Source: Pirellulales bacterium
Lineage (GTDB): Bacteria > Planctomycetota > Planctomycetia > Pirellulales > Lacipirellulaceae
Direction of reading: 5' to 3'
DNA length: 64,000 bases
Assembly (NCBI GenBank): GCA_028279215.1
Contig: JANQOF010000050.1
Span: 1 to 64,000, forward strand
Below, piece after piece: positions 34,633 through 42,743 of this stretch. The position numbers and the translations under genes were made by a program. Below the pieces are notes generated by a model that ran no database searches, was not told the DNA's origin, and saw nothing but the letters and a program-made list of their open reading frames with translations. How positions within the stretch are numbered: the stretch's first letter is position 1; each line of letters opens with the position of its first letter.

Positions 34633-34740
34633 CGGTCTAGGAGGTCGAACGGAAGAATAGCAGCGAGCGGCGAACTCCGCTGGAATCTGGTAATCCAACG
34701 AACTGTGGATGCGATGGTGGTTGTAATCGAGCCGCCAGGG
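34633..34740 (-). pseudogene. Remnant of an IS3-family transposase (C-terminus)
   Basis: The minus strand encodes DYNHHRIHSSLDYQIPAEFA, the hallmark end of the IS3/IS911 integrase domain (DYN..RPHSSLGYxTPxEFA), but only about 35 residues remain. The frame on both sides is not transposase-like. It marks an old insertion at the left border of the Hachiman genes. Confidence 0.75.
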
Positions 34741-34976
34741 GGAAGCGCACAATCGTAGTGCAACACAAATCAATGTCGCGCCGAACCATCCGTTAACCCA
34801 AACCCTAGGTAGGCCGCGAGTTCCTCGATCGTCAGGACTTCGTCGTGCGAAGTAGCCATAATCCACCTGCAATCCTGAAGCAAAACGTCGGGCCGGATCT
34901 CCGTGCCGTTTTAGGATTGTCACGGTTGCTACCAGTTGCTGGCAATTAGTAGCTCATTCGATAAGATAGGGAGCCT

Positions 34977-35957
34977 ATGGGGATCCCAACTCCTCCAAGC
35001 ACGCAAGCGTCGACAGGCTTGTCCTACGATGCATTTCTTGCACTTCTGCGATCTGACACTAAAGCGCTTGACGCGTACTTCGGTGAGCTGGGCGCAAGTG
35101 TGATGCTGCCTTCCACGCAGGCAACCGTCCATTGCCGCTACCTGAAACTGGATGGAAACGGCAATCCCCGTGCAAGTGATTTAGCCTTCCGGTTGGCCAA
35201 TGAGGTAGTCAACTATTCAATCCCGCGAAGCGAGATAGTACGTGCGAAGGCCAAAGAACACGGCCCGCACGACACGAGGCACTTGGTGGCCTTGCACCGG
35301 AAGGCAGTCAATCTGTTTACCGACCTCAAGAAGAGCGGAGAGGGTGGTGAGTTGCTCCTCTATCTGCTGGCTGAGACTTATCTGGGCCTGCCACAGCTCT
35401 TCTGCAAAATGCCCCTGAAGACAAGCAGCTCAATGCACTATCACGGGACGGACGGGCTACATGGTGCTTTCGACCCAGGGACGAACTCCCTTGCTCTCTA
35501 TTGGGGAGAATCCAAACTCCATGCGACGCCTGCGAAAGCCATCAGCGAATGCCTTGAGAGCCTCGCACCCTATGTCCTTCCTGCTGGCGGCTCGTCGGCG
35601 CCTCAATCGCGGGACCTTCAACTTCTGAGCGACAATCTTGATTTGAATGATGCAGACCTTGAAGAGGCAATCCTTCGGTATCTCGATCCTGATGATCCCG
35701 CCTACAGCAAGCTGGTCTATCGCGGTATCGGACTCGTTGGCTTTGATTCCGATTCGTATGCTCCTGGAAAGTCGCCCTTGACCGAAGCCGACCTTTCTAC
35801 CGCCTTGTCCTCCTCTACTGCATCGTGGAACACGTCGTTTGCTTTTCATGTCAACAAACAGAAGCTCAAAGACGTGTCGATCGAGCTGTTTTGCATACCA
35901 TTCCCATCGGTCCAGCAGTTTCGTGACGCGATGCTAGCGGAGCTTGGGATTTCATGA
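34977..35957 (+). CDS. hamA: HamA, DUF1837 nuclease of a Hachiman antiphage system
   Basis: 326 residues. The DUF1837 core shows GELLLYLLAETYLGLPQLF (E125), CKMPLKTSSSMHYHGTDGLH (K148, D159) and LALYWGESKLH (E178, K180), a D-ExK type nuclease site. In Hachiman systems HamA is held inactive by the HamB helicase and cuts DNA when HamB senses damaged or phage DNA, leading to abortive infection. Start at 34977, after GGGAG at short spacing. Its stop overlaps the hamB start (ATGA), so the two proteins are made together. It lies inside the mobile element, bordered by transposase remnants. Confidence 0.9.
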   Translation: MGIPTPPSTQASTGLSYDAFLALLRSDTKALDAYFGELGASVMLPSTQATVHCRYLKLDGNGNPRASDLAFRLANEVVNYSIPRSEIVRAKAKEHGPHDTRHLVALHRKAVNLFTDLKKSGEGGELLLYLLAETYLGLPQLFCKMPLKTSSSMHYHGTDGLHGAFDPGTNSLALYWGESKLHATPAKAISECLESLAPYVLPAGGSSAPQSRDLQLLSDNLDLNDADLEEAILRYLDPDDPAYSKLVYRGIGLVGFDSDSYAPGKSPLTEADLSTALSSSTASWNTSFAFHVNKQKLKDVSIELFCIPFPSVQQFRDAMLAELGIS

Positions 35958-38527
35958 GTATCGCAACACTGGCAAACAAGCTGCTGTCCACCCGCTCGTT
36001 TGAGCAAGCTCTAGCGCTAGTGGTCCAAGATTCGGTGGCGTCACAGTTTCCGGCACTGACACGAACCGATGCGACCAAAGAGTTCTTGCACGACTGGGAC
36101 TACCTACTGAAATGCGCTAGCGTGCTCGCTCAATCAGAATCCGCCAACGCAGAAGACGCTTCATTGAGGATCGCAACGCACTGCCTGTCATCGACGGTAG
36201 ACTCCGTGACAAAAGACGCAGCATGTGTGATTCTCGACACACTCACTAACGCACCGGCACTTCGATTGGCGCAGGAGCGATCCTTGGTAGAGGAGGCCCC
36301 TCAGGATCGACTGCCCTTGCCGCTACGGCTTGCCTGGATGCGTCGCCACTTGGAGGGTTTGGTAATTGTCGGCGAAGGGCAGGAACTGAGCTTTAATCGC
36401 TTCCAACGCGAGGCATGGAGGGCAGCAAGCAGCAATCACGTTCTGAGCATCACGGCGCCAACTTCTACGGGCAAATCGTTTCTACTTTGCCAGTGGCTCG
36501 CTGAGTATTTTAGAGCCAGCCCGGATGCTGTAGTTGTCTATGTCGTTCCAACTCGAGCACTGATTCAACAGGTAGAGCGTGACTTGCGTGAAGAGTTCGC
36601 GTCTCCCGCGGTCGGGCTCAAGTCAGTGAGCATCTCAAGCCTGCCAATGGAATCAGCGGTCAAAAAGGGGGCGCCAAACGTCCTTGTCTTCACGCAAGAG
36701 CGATTGCACATCCTCACGCTTGCAATGGGAAGTGAGCTCAAACCAACTCTCTTGATTATCGATGAAGCGCATAAGGTCGGCGATGGCGCTCGGGGCGTTC
36801 TCTTGAGCAATGTAGTCGATCACCTTGCAGCGAACGACGCAGGGCTGCGATTGTTCTTCGCGAGCCCACTTGTATCCAACCCCGAAACCCTATTGGAAGG
36901 TCGGCAGAGTGATGGGCCAACAGAAACTCTGAGTTCAGAGCACACCACTGTCAATCAGAACTTGCTTTGGGTATCGCAGGTGAAAGGTAAACCGAAGCAA
37001 TGGACGGTCGAGTTGTGCAGGGGCGATGAGGTTCACGTTCTTGGAGAAGTAGTTTTGGAAGAACGCCCCTCTTCAGTATGGAAACGAATCGCATTTGTAG
37101 CGAGTGCATTGGCCGACGCCCGTGGGGGCAATCTGATCTATGCGAATGGAGCAGCCGCGGCAGAGGACATCGCTCACCTTCTTGCAACGATGGCGAGAGA
37201 AGAAGAACTCGACGATGAGCTTAAATCGCTCATCGATTTGGTCAAGAAGCATGTCCACCCGCGGTACGCTCTTGCAACCACACTCGCAAGCAGGGTTGCA
37301 TTCCATTACGGCAACATGCCGCTACTGATACGCACAGAGATCGAACGCCTTTTTAGGGAAGGTGTCATCAGTTTTTTAGTCTGCACGTCTACTTTAGTCG
37401 AAGGAGTGAACCTTCCGTGTAAGTCGATCTTCGTGAGAGGCCCGACTAAGGGAAAGGGACAGCCGATGAATGAAAACGACTTTTGGAATCTCGCCGGAAG
37501 GGCAGGAAGGCTGGGCAAAGAATTTCAGGGGAACATCGTTTGCATCGATCCGAAGGATTCGAACGCATGGAAGGTCTCACCACCACGTAGCCGAAGCACC
37601 TATCCGATCCGACCTGCAGCGCAAGAGGTGCTGTCTTCTCTGGACGAGTTCGTCAATTATGTTGACGCGGAAACCCCATCTGACGCTGCTCGGCAGCACC
37701 CTGAATGGGATCAGCTGCTGAGCTATCTGATCACGCAACTCGGTTCTCGCGGCGACTTCGCGTCTTCTCCCGTTTGCGCAGGTCTGCAAGGCAATGAAGT
37801 CCAGAGGTTAGAAGCGGCTGTGACCAGCCTTCTAGACAGCGTGGATATTCCAGCAGACCTTGCCGTCCGCAATCCGGGTATTAGCCCGATCGCTATGCAG
37901 CGATTGCTAGAGTATTTTCGCGGGAGGACAAAGCTGGTTGATGATCTGCTGCCAGTTCTTCCCGAAAGCGAAGATGCGGCTATGAATTACAACAATATCT
38001 TCGGCCGTATCAATTCGCATCTTGCCCGCGTTTTCTCGCCGCCTACCCGCACATTCGCGCTATCGATCCTTGTTGTTGACTGGATGCGTGGCAAGCCGCT
38101 TGCTCAGCTAATCGGATCTCGAAATGCCTACTACGTGAGCAAGGAACGAGACGAGACGATCGGGACGACGATTCGTGCCGTTATGCAAGACGTGGAGCAG
38201 ATCGCAAGGTTCATCGCACCGCGGTATCTGACATGCTACATCGATGTCTTGCGACAGTACCTCCGAGAGATTGAGCGTCAAGACCTCATCGACCAGATAC
38301 CGGAAGTGAATGTGTGGCTAGAGTTTGGGGCTTCTCTGCAAACGCAGCTTTCTCTCATGGGGCTTGGGCTTTCTCGAACGACAGCGATTACAATCTCCGA
38401 CTTGATCGTGGCATCGGACCTAAATGAAGAGCAGGTGCTAGGCGAGATTGGGAAGCTAGACCTCCAGTCACTCGGTCTACCACTTGCACTATCCAGAGAG
38501 GTAGAGCAGCTACTTGCTAGTCGGTGA
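35954..38527 (+). CDS. hamB: HamB, superfamily 2 helicase of a Hachiman system
   Basis: 857 residues. After an N-terminal helical region of about 140 residues there is a Ski2-like SF2 helicase core: Q-motif region FNRFQREAWRAA, Walker A APTSTGKSFLL (168-178), VYVVPTRALIQQVERDL, DEAH box (270-273, LLIIDEAHKVGD), FLVCTSTLVEGVNLP and motif VI NLAGRAGRLGKE. The last 300 residues are helical and probably hold the HamA-contacting part. HamB loads on DNA ends or gaps and releases HamA when the DNA looks foreign or damaged. Overlap of 4 bases with hamA supports tight coupling. The length is close to that of known HamB proteins. Confidence 0.9.
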   Translation: MSIATLANKLLSTRSFEQALALVVQDSVASQFPALTRTDATKEFLHDWDYLLKCASVLAQSESANAEDASLRIATHCLSSTVDSVTKDAACVILDTLTNAPALRLAQERSLVEEAPQDRLPLPLRLAWMRRHLEGLVIVGEGQELSFNRFQREAWRAASSNHVLSITAPTSTGKSFLLCQWLAEYFRASPDAVVVYVVPTRALIQQVERDLREEFASPAVGLKSVSISSLPMESAVKKGAPNVLVFTQERLHILTLAMGSELKPTLLIIDEAHKVGDGARGVLLSNVVDHLAANDAGLRLFFASPLVSNPETLLEGRQSDGPTETLSSEHTTVNQNLLWVSQVKGKPKQWTVELCRGDEVHVLGEVVLEERPSSVWKRIAFVASALADARGGNLIYANGAAAAEDIAHLLATMAREEELDDELKSLIDLVKKHVHPRYALATTLASRVAFHYGNMPLLIRTEIERLFREGVISFLVCTSTLVEGVNLPCKSIFVRGPTKGKGQPMNENDFWNLAGRAGRLGKEFQGNIVCIDPKDSNAWKVSPPRSRSTYPIRPAAQEVLSSLDEFVNYVDAETPSDAARQHPEWDQLLSYLITQLGSRGDFASSPVCAGLQGNEVQRLEAAVTSLLDSVDIPADLAVRNPGISPIAMQRLLEYFRGRTKLVDDLLPVLPESEDAAMNYNNIFGRINSHLARVFSPPTRTFALSILVVDWMRGKPLAQLIGSRNAYYVSKERDETIGTTIRAVMQDVEQIARFIAPRYLTCYIDVLRQYLREIERQDLIDQIPEVNVWLEFGASLQTQLSLMGLGLSRTTAITISDLIVASDLNEEQVLGEIGKLDLQSLGLPLALSREVEQLLASR

Positions 38528-38647
38528 TGGAAAGCAGTTTGTCATCGTTGGCTCTGTGTGATAGACGATGTAATCGGGAATGGTTTTCGGCAACAGTCCT
38601 CTGCGGCCACAATCGTGGGCATTTACCACCAACCTGCAGGAAGCCCG

Positions 38648-38752
38648 ATGACGTACTACGCAGGACTGGACGTAGGCACAAGTGAGGTGAACAGTGTGTC
38701 GATTCCTAGGTGTATCACTCACGAAGGGATAGCGCCTCGATGGCAAGTTTGA
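38648..38752 (+). pseudogene. Remnant of an IS110-family transposase (N-terminus)
   Basis: The plus strand starts MTYYAGLDVGTSEVNSV, the characteristic first residues of IS110/IS1111 transposases (the first Asp of the DEDD RuvC-like site lies in GLDV). The frame ends within 34 codons in unrelated sequence. It marks an old insertion or scar between hamB and the integrase. Confidence 0.6.
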
Positions 38753-38849
38753 TGTGCTCAGGCAACGATGACCACGCCTCAATAACTCTGCCAATGCGTG
38801 CCAAGTCGTGCTCATCGACGTCCGGCGACTGCTGCCATAGTGCAGCCAT
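38715..38849 (-). CDS. Small hypothetical protein
   Basis: 44 residues from the ATG at 38849. The end, EHDLARIGRVIEAWSSLPEH followed by IKLAIEAL, resembles the short conserved tail W-x-x-L-P-x-x-I-x-x-A-I-x-x-L found in small proteins beside planctomycete integrases. There is no clear ribosome binding site. Weakly supported. Confidence 0.4.
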   Translation of the reverse strand: MAALWQQSPDVDEHDLARIGRVIEAWSSLPEHIKLAIEALSLRE

Positions 38850-38904
38850 ACAAAATGGGCATTGACCTAAACTGTTGCTGTTGCAACCTCTTACATCGCC
38901 AGAC

Positions 38905-38931
38905 ACTCGGGTTCGATTCCCGCCGCACACT
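38905..38931 (+). other. tRNA 3'-end fragment
   Basis: The bases include a T-arm (CGGG-TTCGATT-CCCG) followed by an acceptor-like CCGCACA. No matching 5' acceptor arm lies 60-90 bases upstream, so it is not a whole tRNA. It may be a leftover attachment site of another element. Confidence 0.5.
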
Positions 38932-38936
38932 TCCAG

Positions 38937-39941
38937 CTAGGAGACGTTGCGCTTCCGGACAGCGTTATGGGCTTGCTGGCGAAGGAAGTTAGGGTTCTTC
39001 GATAGGTGGGAATATACACGGCTCACCATTGTTGGATCACGATGACCCATGAGGTGAGCAACGGAGATCGGATCGACACCGCCATCCATCAATGCGTGCG
39101 TCGCCCAGGAGTGCCGTGCTCCATAGGCAATTACCCGAAAACCCACCTTCTTACTGACTCTGCTTAGACGGCACTTGATCGCATCTTTGGTCCAGGGTCT
39201 CCCACGCGAATTGCGAAACAAGACTCCATCGGGGTGTTTCTCAGCCAATTGGGTTAGGATTTGCTGCGCTTCAGGAACCAAGTAGATGACACGGGGCTCA
39301 ATCTCGCCCTTTGACTCATCAGCCGGGAAGATGACCAAATCACCGTGCAAGTGCCTTGCCTCGATAGTTCTGGCCTCCAACGGTCGGCAGCCCGTCATGA
39401 AAAGGAAATCGAGAAAACTGGTCAGCGGCTCACGGCTGTGCTCACGTATCTGCCGCCACTGGTCCGGCGTGTAGCAGATATCCCGCCGCTTGCGTTTCGG
39501 CTTTGACATCCCCTTAATGGGATTGCGGCTCAAATACTCTTGCTCAACGGCCCAGTTTAGCATGCGCTGCACAATGCTCACCGCATCATTTTGGGTACTT
39601 GTTCCGATGCCGAGCCCTTCATGCCATTTGACAACGTGATGCACCTTGAGTTGGGATGGCCGTAGACGCCTTCCCACACTCTTTATAAAGAGCTTCAGAA
39701 AATACCGGTGACGTTCGTAGGTGGCGGGCTTCCGATTGGCCTGACACCAGTCCAGGTAGACCTGAGACAGATCGTAAAGCGTATTCAGTTCATTCTTTAC
39801 CTGGCCGCGATCGGCCATTAACGCATGGAACTTCTCGAAGGCAATCTCGCGATCCTTGCCCAATGGAATCTGCTGGCCATCGATTGAGCAGTACCAGCTC
39901 TTCGTCTGTTTGCGGAGGTAGGGCTTTGAAGGGCGGGCCAC
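38937..39941 (-). CDS. Tyrosine recombinase (integrase)
   Basis: 334 residues from the GTG at 39941, chosen for its GGAG 8 bases upstream; the frame is open into the tRNA gene, where translation is unlikely. An N-terminal arm-binding part (KQTKSWYCSIDGQQIPLGKD), a SAM-like core-binding domain (around VYLDWCQANRKPATYERHRY) and a catalytic domain are present. The catalytic residues are the Arg in TGCRPLEARTIEARH, the pair in YGARHSWATHA, the His in LMGHRDP and the nucleophile Tyr in SRVYSHLSKN. The first His of the usual HxxR is Tyr here, a known variant. It sits directly beside the intact tRNA-Val and should insert the element there. Confidence 0.92.
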   Translation of the reverse strand: MARPSKPYLRKQTKSWYCSIDGQQIPLGKDREIAFEKFHALMADRGQVKNELNTLYDLSQVYLDWCQANRKPATYERHRYFLKLFIKSVGRRLRPSQLKVHHVVKWHEGLGIGTSTQNDAVSIVQRMLNWAVEQEYLSRNPIKGMSKPKRKRRDICYTPDQWRQIREHSREPLTSFLDFLFMTGCRPLEARTIEARHLHGDLVIFPADESKGEIEPRVIYLVPEAQQILTQLAEKHPDGVLFRNSRGRPWTKDAIKCRLSRVSKKVGFRVIAYGARHSWATHALMDGGVDPISVAHLMGHRDPTMVSRVYSHLSKNPNFLRQQAHNAVRKRNVS

Positions 39942-40031
39942 GTTGTTGGCTCCATTTCGTGCATTGAATCGTGCATGTGCCGGTTCAATGGTCGGAGCCA
40001 AGCCACGAAAGGCAAGAGTTTCCCGAGAAAA

Positions 40032-40079
40032 AGAAGTGGGCGACACTGGATTCGAACCAGTGACCTCTGCGGTGTGAAC
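40032..40079. repeat. Right attachment site (attR) inside tRNA-Val
   Basis: 48 bases identical to 8787-8834, in the same orientation. It covers the 3' half of the tRNA gene from the anticodon loop to just past the discriminator base, so insertion restored a full tRNA on this side. Confidence 0.92.
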
Positions 40080-40110
40080 ACAGCGCTCTAACCAACTGAG
40101 CTAGCCGCCC
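40037..40110 (-). tRNA. tRNA-Val (anticodon CAC)
   Basis: 74 nucleotides. Acceptor stem GGGCGGC / GTCGCCC, D-arm AGCTCAGTTGGTTAGAGC, anticodon stem-loop CTGTG-TTCACAC-CGCAG, and T-arm with GGTTCGAATCC. The loop gives anticodon CAC, reading GUG (valine). Discriminator A; CCA is not encoded. It is the integration target of the element to its left. Confidence 0.95.
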
Positions 40111-40200
40111 GTAAGGAAGATTGGGTTCCACCCAGCCGCGAATTCTAGCATCGAGTGTTCACGTCGGCCAGAGGTGGCGCAAGATGCACACTGCGAGCGA

Positions 40201-40461
40201 TTACTCGTCGCGTGGTGGGCTGGTGGGGGGCTCGAACTTGGGGGCGGTAGGTGCTTGGTCGTCGTCGTAATCGATGCTGGCGGCGCTGTTGCCGGCGTAC
40301 ACCGCGTCGTTGAATTCGTCCTGCACGCCCTGCATGCCCTTCTTGAACTCAGTGAGGCTCTTGCCCAACGATCGGGCGACTTGCGGCAAGCGGCTGCCAA
40401 ATAGCAACAGCGCAACAACCCCAACGACTAACAACTCACCATGCCCAATACCACCAAACAT
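40201..40461 (-). CDS. tatA: TatA-family twin-arginine translocase subunit
   Basis: 86 residues. Standard TatA: short N-terminus with a single membrane helix (GGIGHGELLVVGVVALLLFG), the F-G-x-x-x-L-P hinge (FGSRLPQVARSLG), an amphipathic helix (KSLTEFKKGMQGVQDEF) and an acidic, proline-rich tail. TatA forms the pore that exports folded proteins. Start at 40461 with GAAGG upstream. It is the last of three tandem TatA-type frames, 7 bases after the 29-residue middle one. Confidence 0.92.
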   Translation of the reverse strand: MFGGIGHGELLVVGVVALLLFGSRLPQVARSLGKSLTEFKKGMQGVQDEFNDAVYAGNSAASIDYDDDQAPTAPKFEPPTSPPRDE

Positions 40462-40468
40462 CTCGCAG

Positions 40469-40558
40469 CTACCTTCTTGTTCTTGCGACGAATCCCGCGA
40501 ATAGCAAAACTGCCACGACACCCATGACGAACAACTCGCCTTGCCCGAAACCAATCAT
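40469..40558 (-). CDS. Micro-TatA: TatA membrane helix without its amphipathic helix
   Basis: 29 residues: MIGFGQGELFVMGVVAVLLF followed by AGFVARTRR and stop. The first 20 residues match the TatA membrane segment of the next gene (GxGxGELxVxGVVAxLLF). But the F-G-x-x-x-L-P hinge is replaced by a short basic tail, and the amphipathic helix is gone. It sits between two full TatA genes with short gaps (30 and 7 bases). It could be a decayed copy, or a small inhibitor or assembly partner that packs with TatA. Too short for standard gene callers. Confidence 0.55.
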   Translation of the reverse strand: MIGFGQGELFVMGVVAVLLFAGFVARTRR

Positions 40559-40588
40559 CGCCGCGCCTCACGGCGGATGTCGAGCCAA

Positions 40589-40768
40589 CTAGGAATGCGA
40601 CGCTTCCTGATTCTCTTCCGGCTTCTTTTCGTCGATTTCCTTCACGCCCTTCTTGAACTCCGTCAGGCTTTGGCCGAGGGATCGCGCAAGCGCGGGAAGT
40701 CGGTTGCCGAACAACAGCAACACGACCAAGAGGACAATAATGATCTGCCAAGGGCCTGGAGTAAACAT
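40589..40768 (-). CDS. tatA: TatA-family twin-arginine translocase subunit (second copy)
   Basis: 59 residues: MFTPGPWQIIIVLLVVLLLF, then GNRLPALARSLGQSLTEFKK and a short acidic end (EIDEKKPEENQEASHS). It has the membrane helix, F-G-x-x-L-P hinge and amphipathic helix of TatA. It begins the tandem group of three. A gene this short is easily missed, but all family landmarks are there. The two full copies may form pores of different makeup; no TatC is seen in this window. Confidence 0.9.
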   Translation of the reverse strand: MFTPGPWQIIIVLLVVLLLFGNRLPALARSLGQSLTEFKKGVKEIDEKKPEENQEASHS

Positions 40769-40937
40769 CGCACGAAACCTCGCGAGGAGGGATGCCGCTT
40801 GCGTGCCGCAAGGGCGGAGGGGGAACCTTACCGGACTGCCGCAATAGCGTGCAAACCGCTAAACCTAAGTATAGCTTTCACTTGCAGTGAATTCTACAAC
40901 CAGGCGTGCCGCAGTCAAATAGCCGGCGCAACCGGCC

Positions 40938-42698
40938 TTACTTTACAGGTGAATCGTCCCGCGGCCGGCTTGCCACCCAAGGGCTGCCGTGGTCGTCGGT
41001 CGAGCCGTAGCGATAGTACACTTCCAGACACATCGCGGCCATGGCGGTGGTATAGACCCGTCCGCCGTAACCGCCCCACACAGTGTTGGGGCTCCAACTC
41101 CCCGCGTTCGAGCCGTCGCTCACCTGGGCGGCAACCAGCTCGCGTTTGAGGCGGTCGTTCCAGCGGCTCCAAGTGTGCGCCGCGGCGCGGTTGTCGTGTT
41201 GAGCGTGATGCAACGCAAGCGTCGCGTAGTACCAGTAGTAGTAGTTTGTCAGTTTGTCGCCCGGCAGTTCGTCGTCCAAGGCGGCAAGCGCTTCGCCAAG
41301 AGCCGCGCCAGCGAGTGGTTCGCCCAACACCTGACGGCAGTACATCGCCTCGGCAGTCATCGGGCGACTCCAATTGCCGCGCGCCGCTTGATAGGCGGCG
41401 AGCCCGCCACTTTGGCCGCGTGCAACGCGGTTGAGAAAGTAATCGATACGCCGCCACGTGTCTTCGGGCACGGCAACGCCCGCGACCTCGGCACTGCGGA
41501 GCGCCATGATAATCCATCCGAGTTGGCTTACGTCGCCCTGGTCGCCCGACTTGTATCGCCAGCCGCCGTATGACCTGTTCTCGATGCCAAGCAAGTAGTT
41601 TACGGCGCGGCGCACTGAGGGTTCGAGTCGCTTGTCGGCGGTCATGGCATAGGCTTCGGCCAGCGCGAACGTGGCCATCGAGTGGCTGTAAGTACGTGCG
41701 TAGAACGTGCAACCGCTGCCCATATTGCCTTGAGCATCTTGAGAGTTGATAAGGAAAGCGAGCCCGCCTGCAACCTGATGTTGGTACGGTCCCGCGAGGT
41801 GAGTATGGCCTGCGCCAAGAAAAGTGAGTAACGCAAGCCCGGTAACAGCGGTGTCCGCTTGCTTGCCGGCCCCATTGCGGTTGTGGCCCAGCACTTGGAA
41901 CTCGCGCCCGCCCTGCCATCGATCGGCGTCCCAACGTCCATCGCGCGATTGGGCGTCGGCAAGCCATTCGAGCGCGAGCCCAACGGCTTGCTCGGTCTCG
42001 CGGCTACCACCTTGCTCGATGACCGACTTTAACCGATCGGGCCGCACCCGCTGGGCAAGCGACGCGGGCACGGCTGGCTTGGCGGGCACGACATCGGGTG
42101 CCGGTGGCGTTGCAGGCTGCGGCTGTTGAACATCGTCGGGCGCTGCCTCCCGCTCGGAACTAGCTGTCGCGGCTACCTGAGTCGCGGACGCTTCGTTCGA
42201 CTGCGCAATCGGCGCGGGCCGTACAGCGCTATCGGCGAGTTGCTCGGTGGAGTTGTCACTCGTCGGTTCCGGCATCAAGTCGGGCGGCGCGAGATCCGGC
42301 TCGGTTTGCGGCAGCGGAGCAGGTTGCGGTTGCTCGGACTGATCCGTCTCGGCGTCCGGAGGGCTCACGTCGTCGACCGTCTGCTCTTCGGCGACGTTGG
42401 GCGTCGAAGCATGCTGGTCGGGCGCGGTGGTCGACGGTTGCGGCAGCGACGCGACGATCGTCACCCTTACTGGCTCGTCTTCGCCAGCGCCGGGCGGCAG
42501 ATTCACAAAGCGAATAGTGGCAGCGATAGCAATCAACACCGCGTGGGCAGCAAGCGACCAGAGCACGCAGCGGGCCAGCGGCCGACGCTGCCCCCACTGG
42601 CTCCGCGCCATCCAAACGCTCGCCGCGAACACCGACGCCAATACCGCCCACAGCGCGATGTACCAGGCGGAAACGGCAAGCGGTGGTGCAATGAACAT
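40938..42698 (-). CDS. TonB-like N-terminus fused to a squalene-cyclase-fold (toroid) domain
   Basis: 586 residues. Two membrane helices open it (AWYIALWAVLASVFAASVWM and VLWSLAAHAVLIAIAATIRF); the second resembles the TonB anchor. A long Pro/Asp/Glu/Ala-rich linker runs from about 75 to 215, as in the periplasmic spacer of TonB. From about 225 there is a prenyltransferase/squalene-oxidase-type toroid: repeats such as ALEWLADAQSRDGRWDADRW, GLAFLINSQDAQGNMGSG, AVNYLLGIENRSYGGWRY. No DxDD acid motif of cyclases is visible, so it is likely a binding domain. It lies directly after exbB and exbD, where TonB would be expected. Confidence 0.82.
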   Translation of the reverse strand: MFIAPPLAVSAWYIALWAVLASVFAASVWMARSQWGQRRPLARCVLWSLAAHAVLIAIAATIRFVNLPPGAGEDEPVRVTIVASLPQPSTTAPDQHASTPNVAEEQTVDDVSPPDAETDQSEQPQPAPLPQTEPDLAPPDLMPEPTSDNSTEQLADSAVRPAPIAQSNEASATQVAATASSEREAAPDDVQQPQPATPPAPDVVPAKPAVPASLAQRVRPDRLKSVIEQGGSRETEQAVGLALEWLADAQSRDGRWDADRWQGGREFQVLGHNRNGAGKQADTAVTGLALLTFLGAGHTHLAGPYQHQVAGGLAFLINSQDAQGNMGSGCTFYARTYSHSMATFALAEAYAMTADKRLEPSVRRAVNYLLGIENRSYGGWRYKSGDQGDVSQLGWIIMALRSAEVAGVAVPEDTWRRIDYFLNRVARGQSGGLAAYQAARGNWSRPMTAEAMYCRQVLGEPLAGAALGEALAALDDELPGDKLTNYYYWYYATLALHHAQHDNRAAAHTWSRWNDRLKRELVAAQVSDGSNAGSWSPNTVWGGYGGRVYTTAMAAMCLEVYYRYGSTDDHGSPWVASRPRDDSPVK

Positions 42699-42743
42699 TG
42701 GTAGATCCCGGCGCAGGAAGTTAGGCCGACACTCCCTGTTCGC

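Larger units (their letters stand above)
8787..40079. mobile_element. Integrative mobilizable element inserted at tRNA-Val
   Basis: About 31.3 kb between two perfect 48-bp copies of the tRNA-Val 3' end. It carries a tyrosine integrase next to the intact tRNA, an excisionase-like HTH protein, a serine recombinase, a MobF relaxase-helicase, a coupling-protein-like gene, an HTH/coiled-coil protein and a Rep-like winged-helix protein. No mating-pore (VirB/Trb) genes are visible, so transfer would need a helper. Cargo is two surface-protein cassettes (one under a cobalamin riboswitch), a toxin-antitoxin pair and a Hachiman defence system. Transposase fragments near 34.7 and 38.7 kb suggest it was built in steps. 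The left 10 kb resembles ordinary planctomycete chromosome and may have been captured. Confidence 0.85.

Noticed and set aside
39942..40046. Integrase start within the tRNA gene (longer frame to 40046)
   Set aside because: The extra 35 codons overlap the tRNA and lack a ribosome binding site; GTG at 39941 has GGAG at the right distance.
40915..41967. A 350-residue minus-strand frame overlapping the toroid gene
   Set aside because: Arg-rich out-of-frame shadow of a gene with clear membrane and toroid domains.
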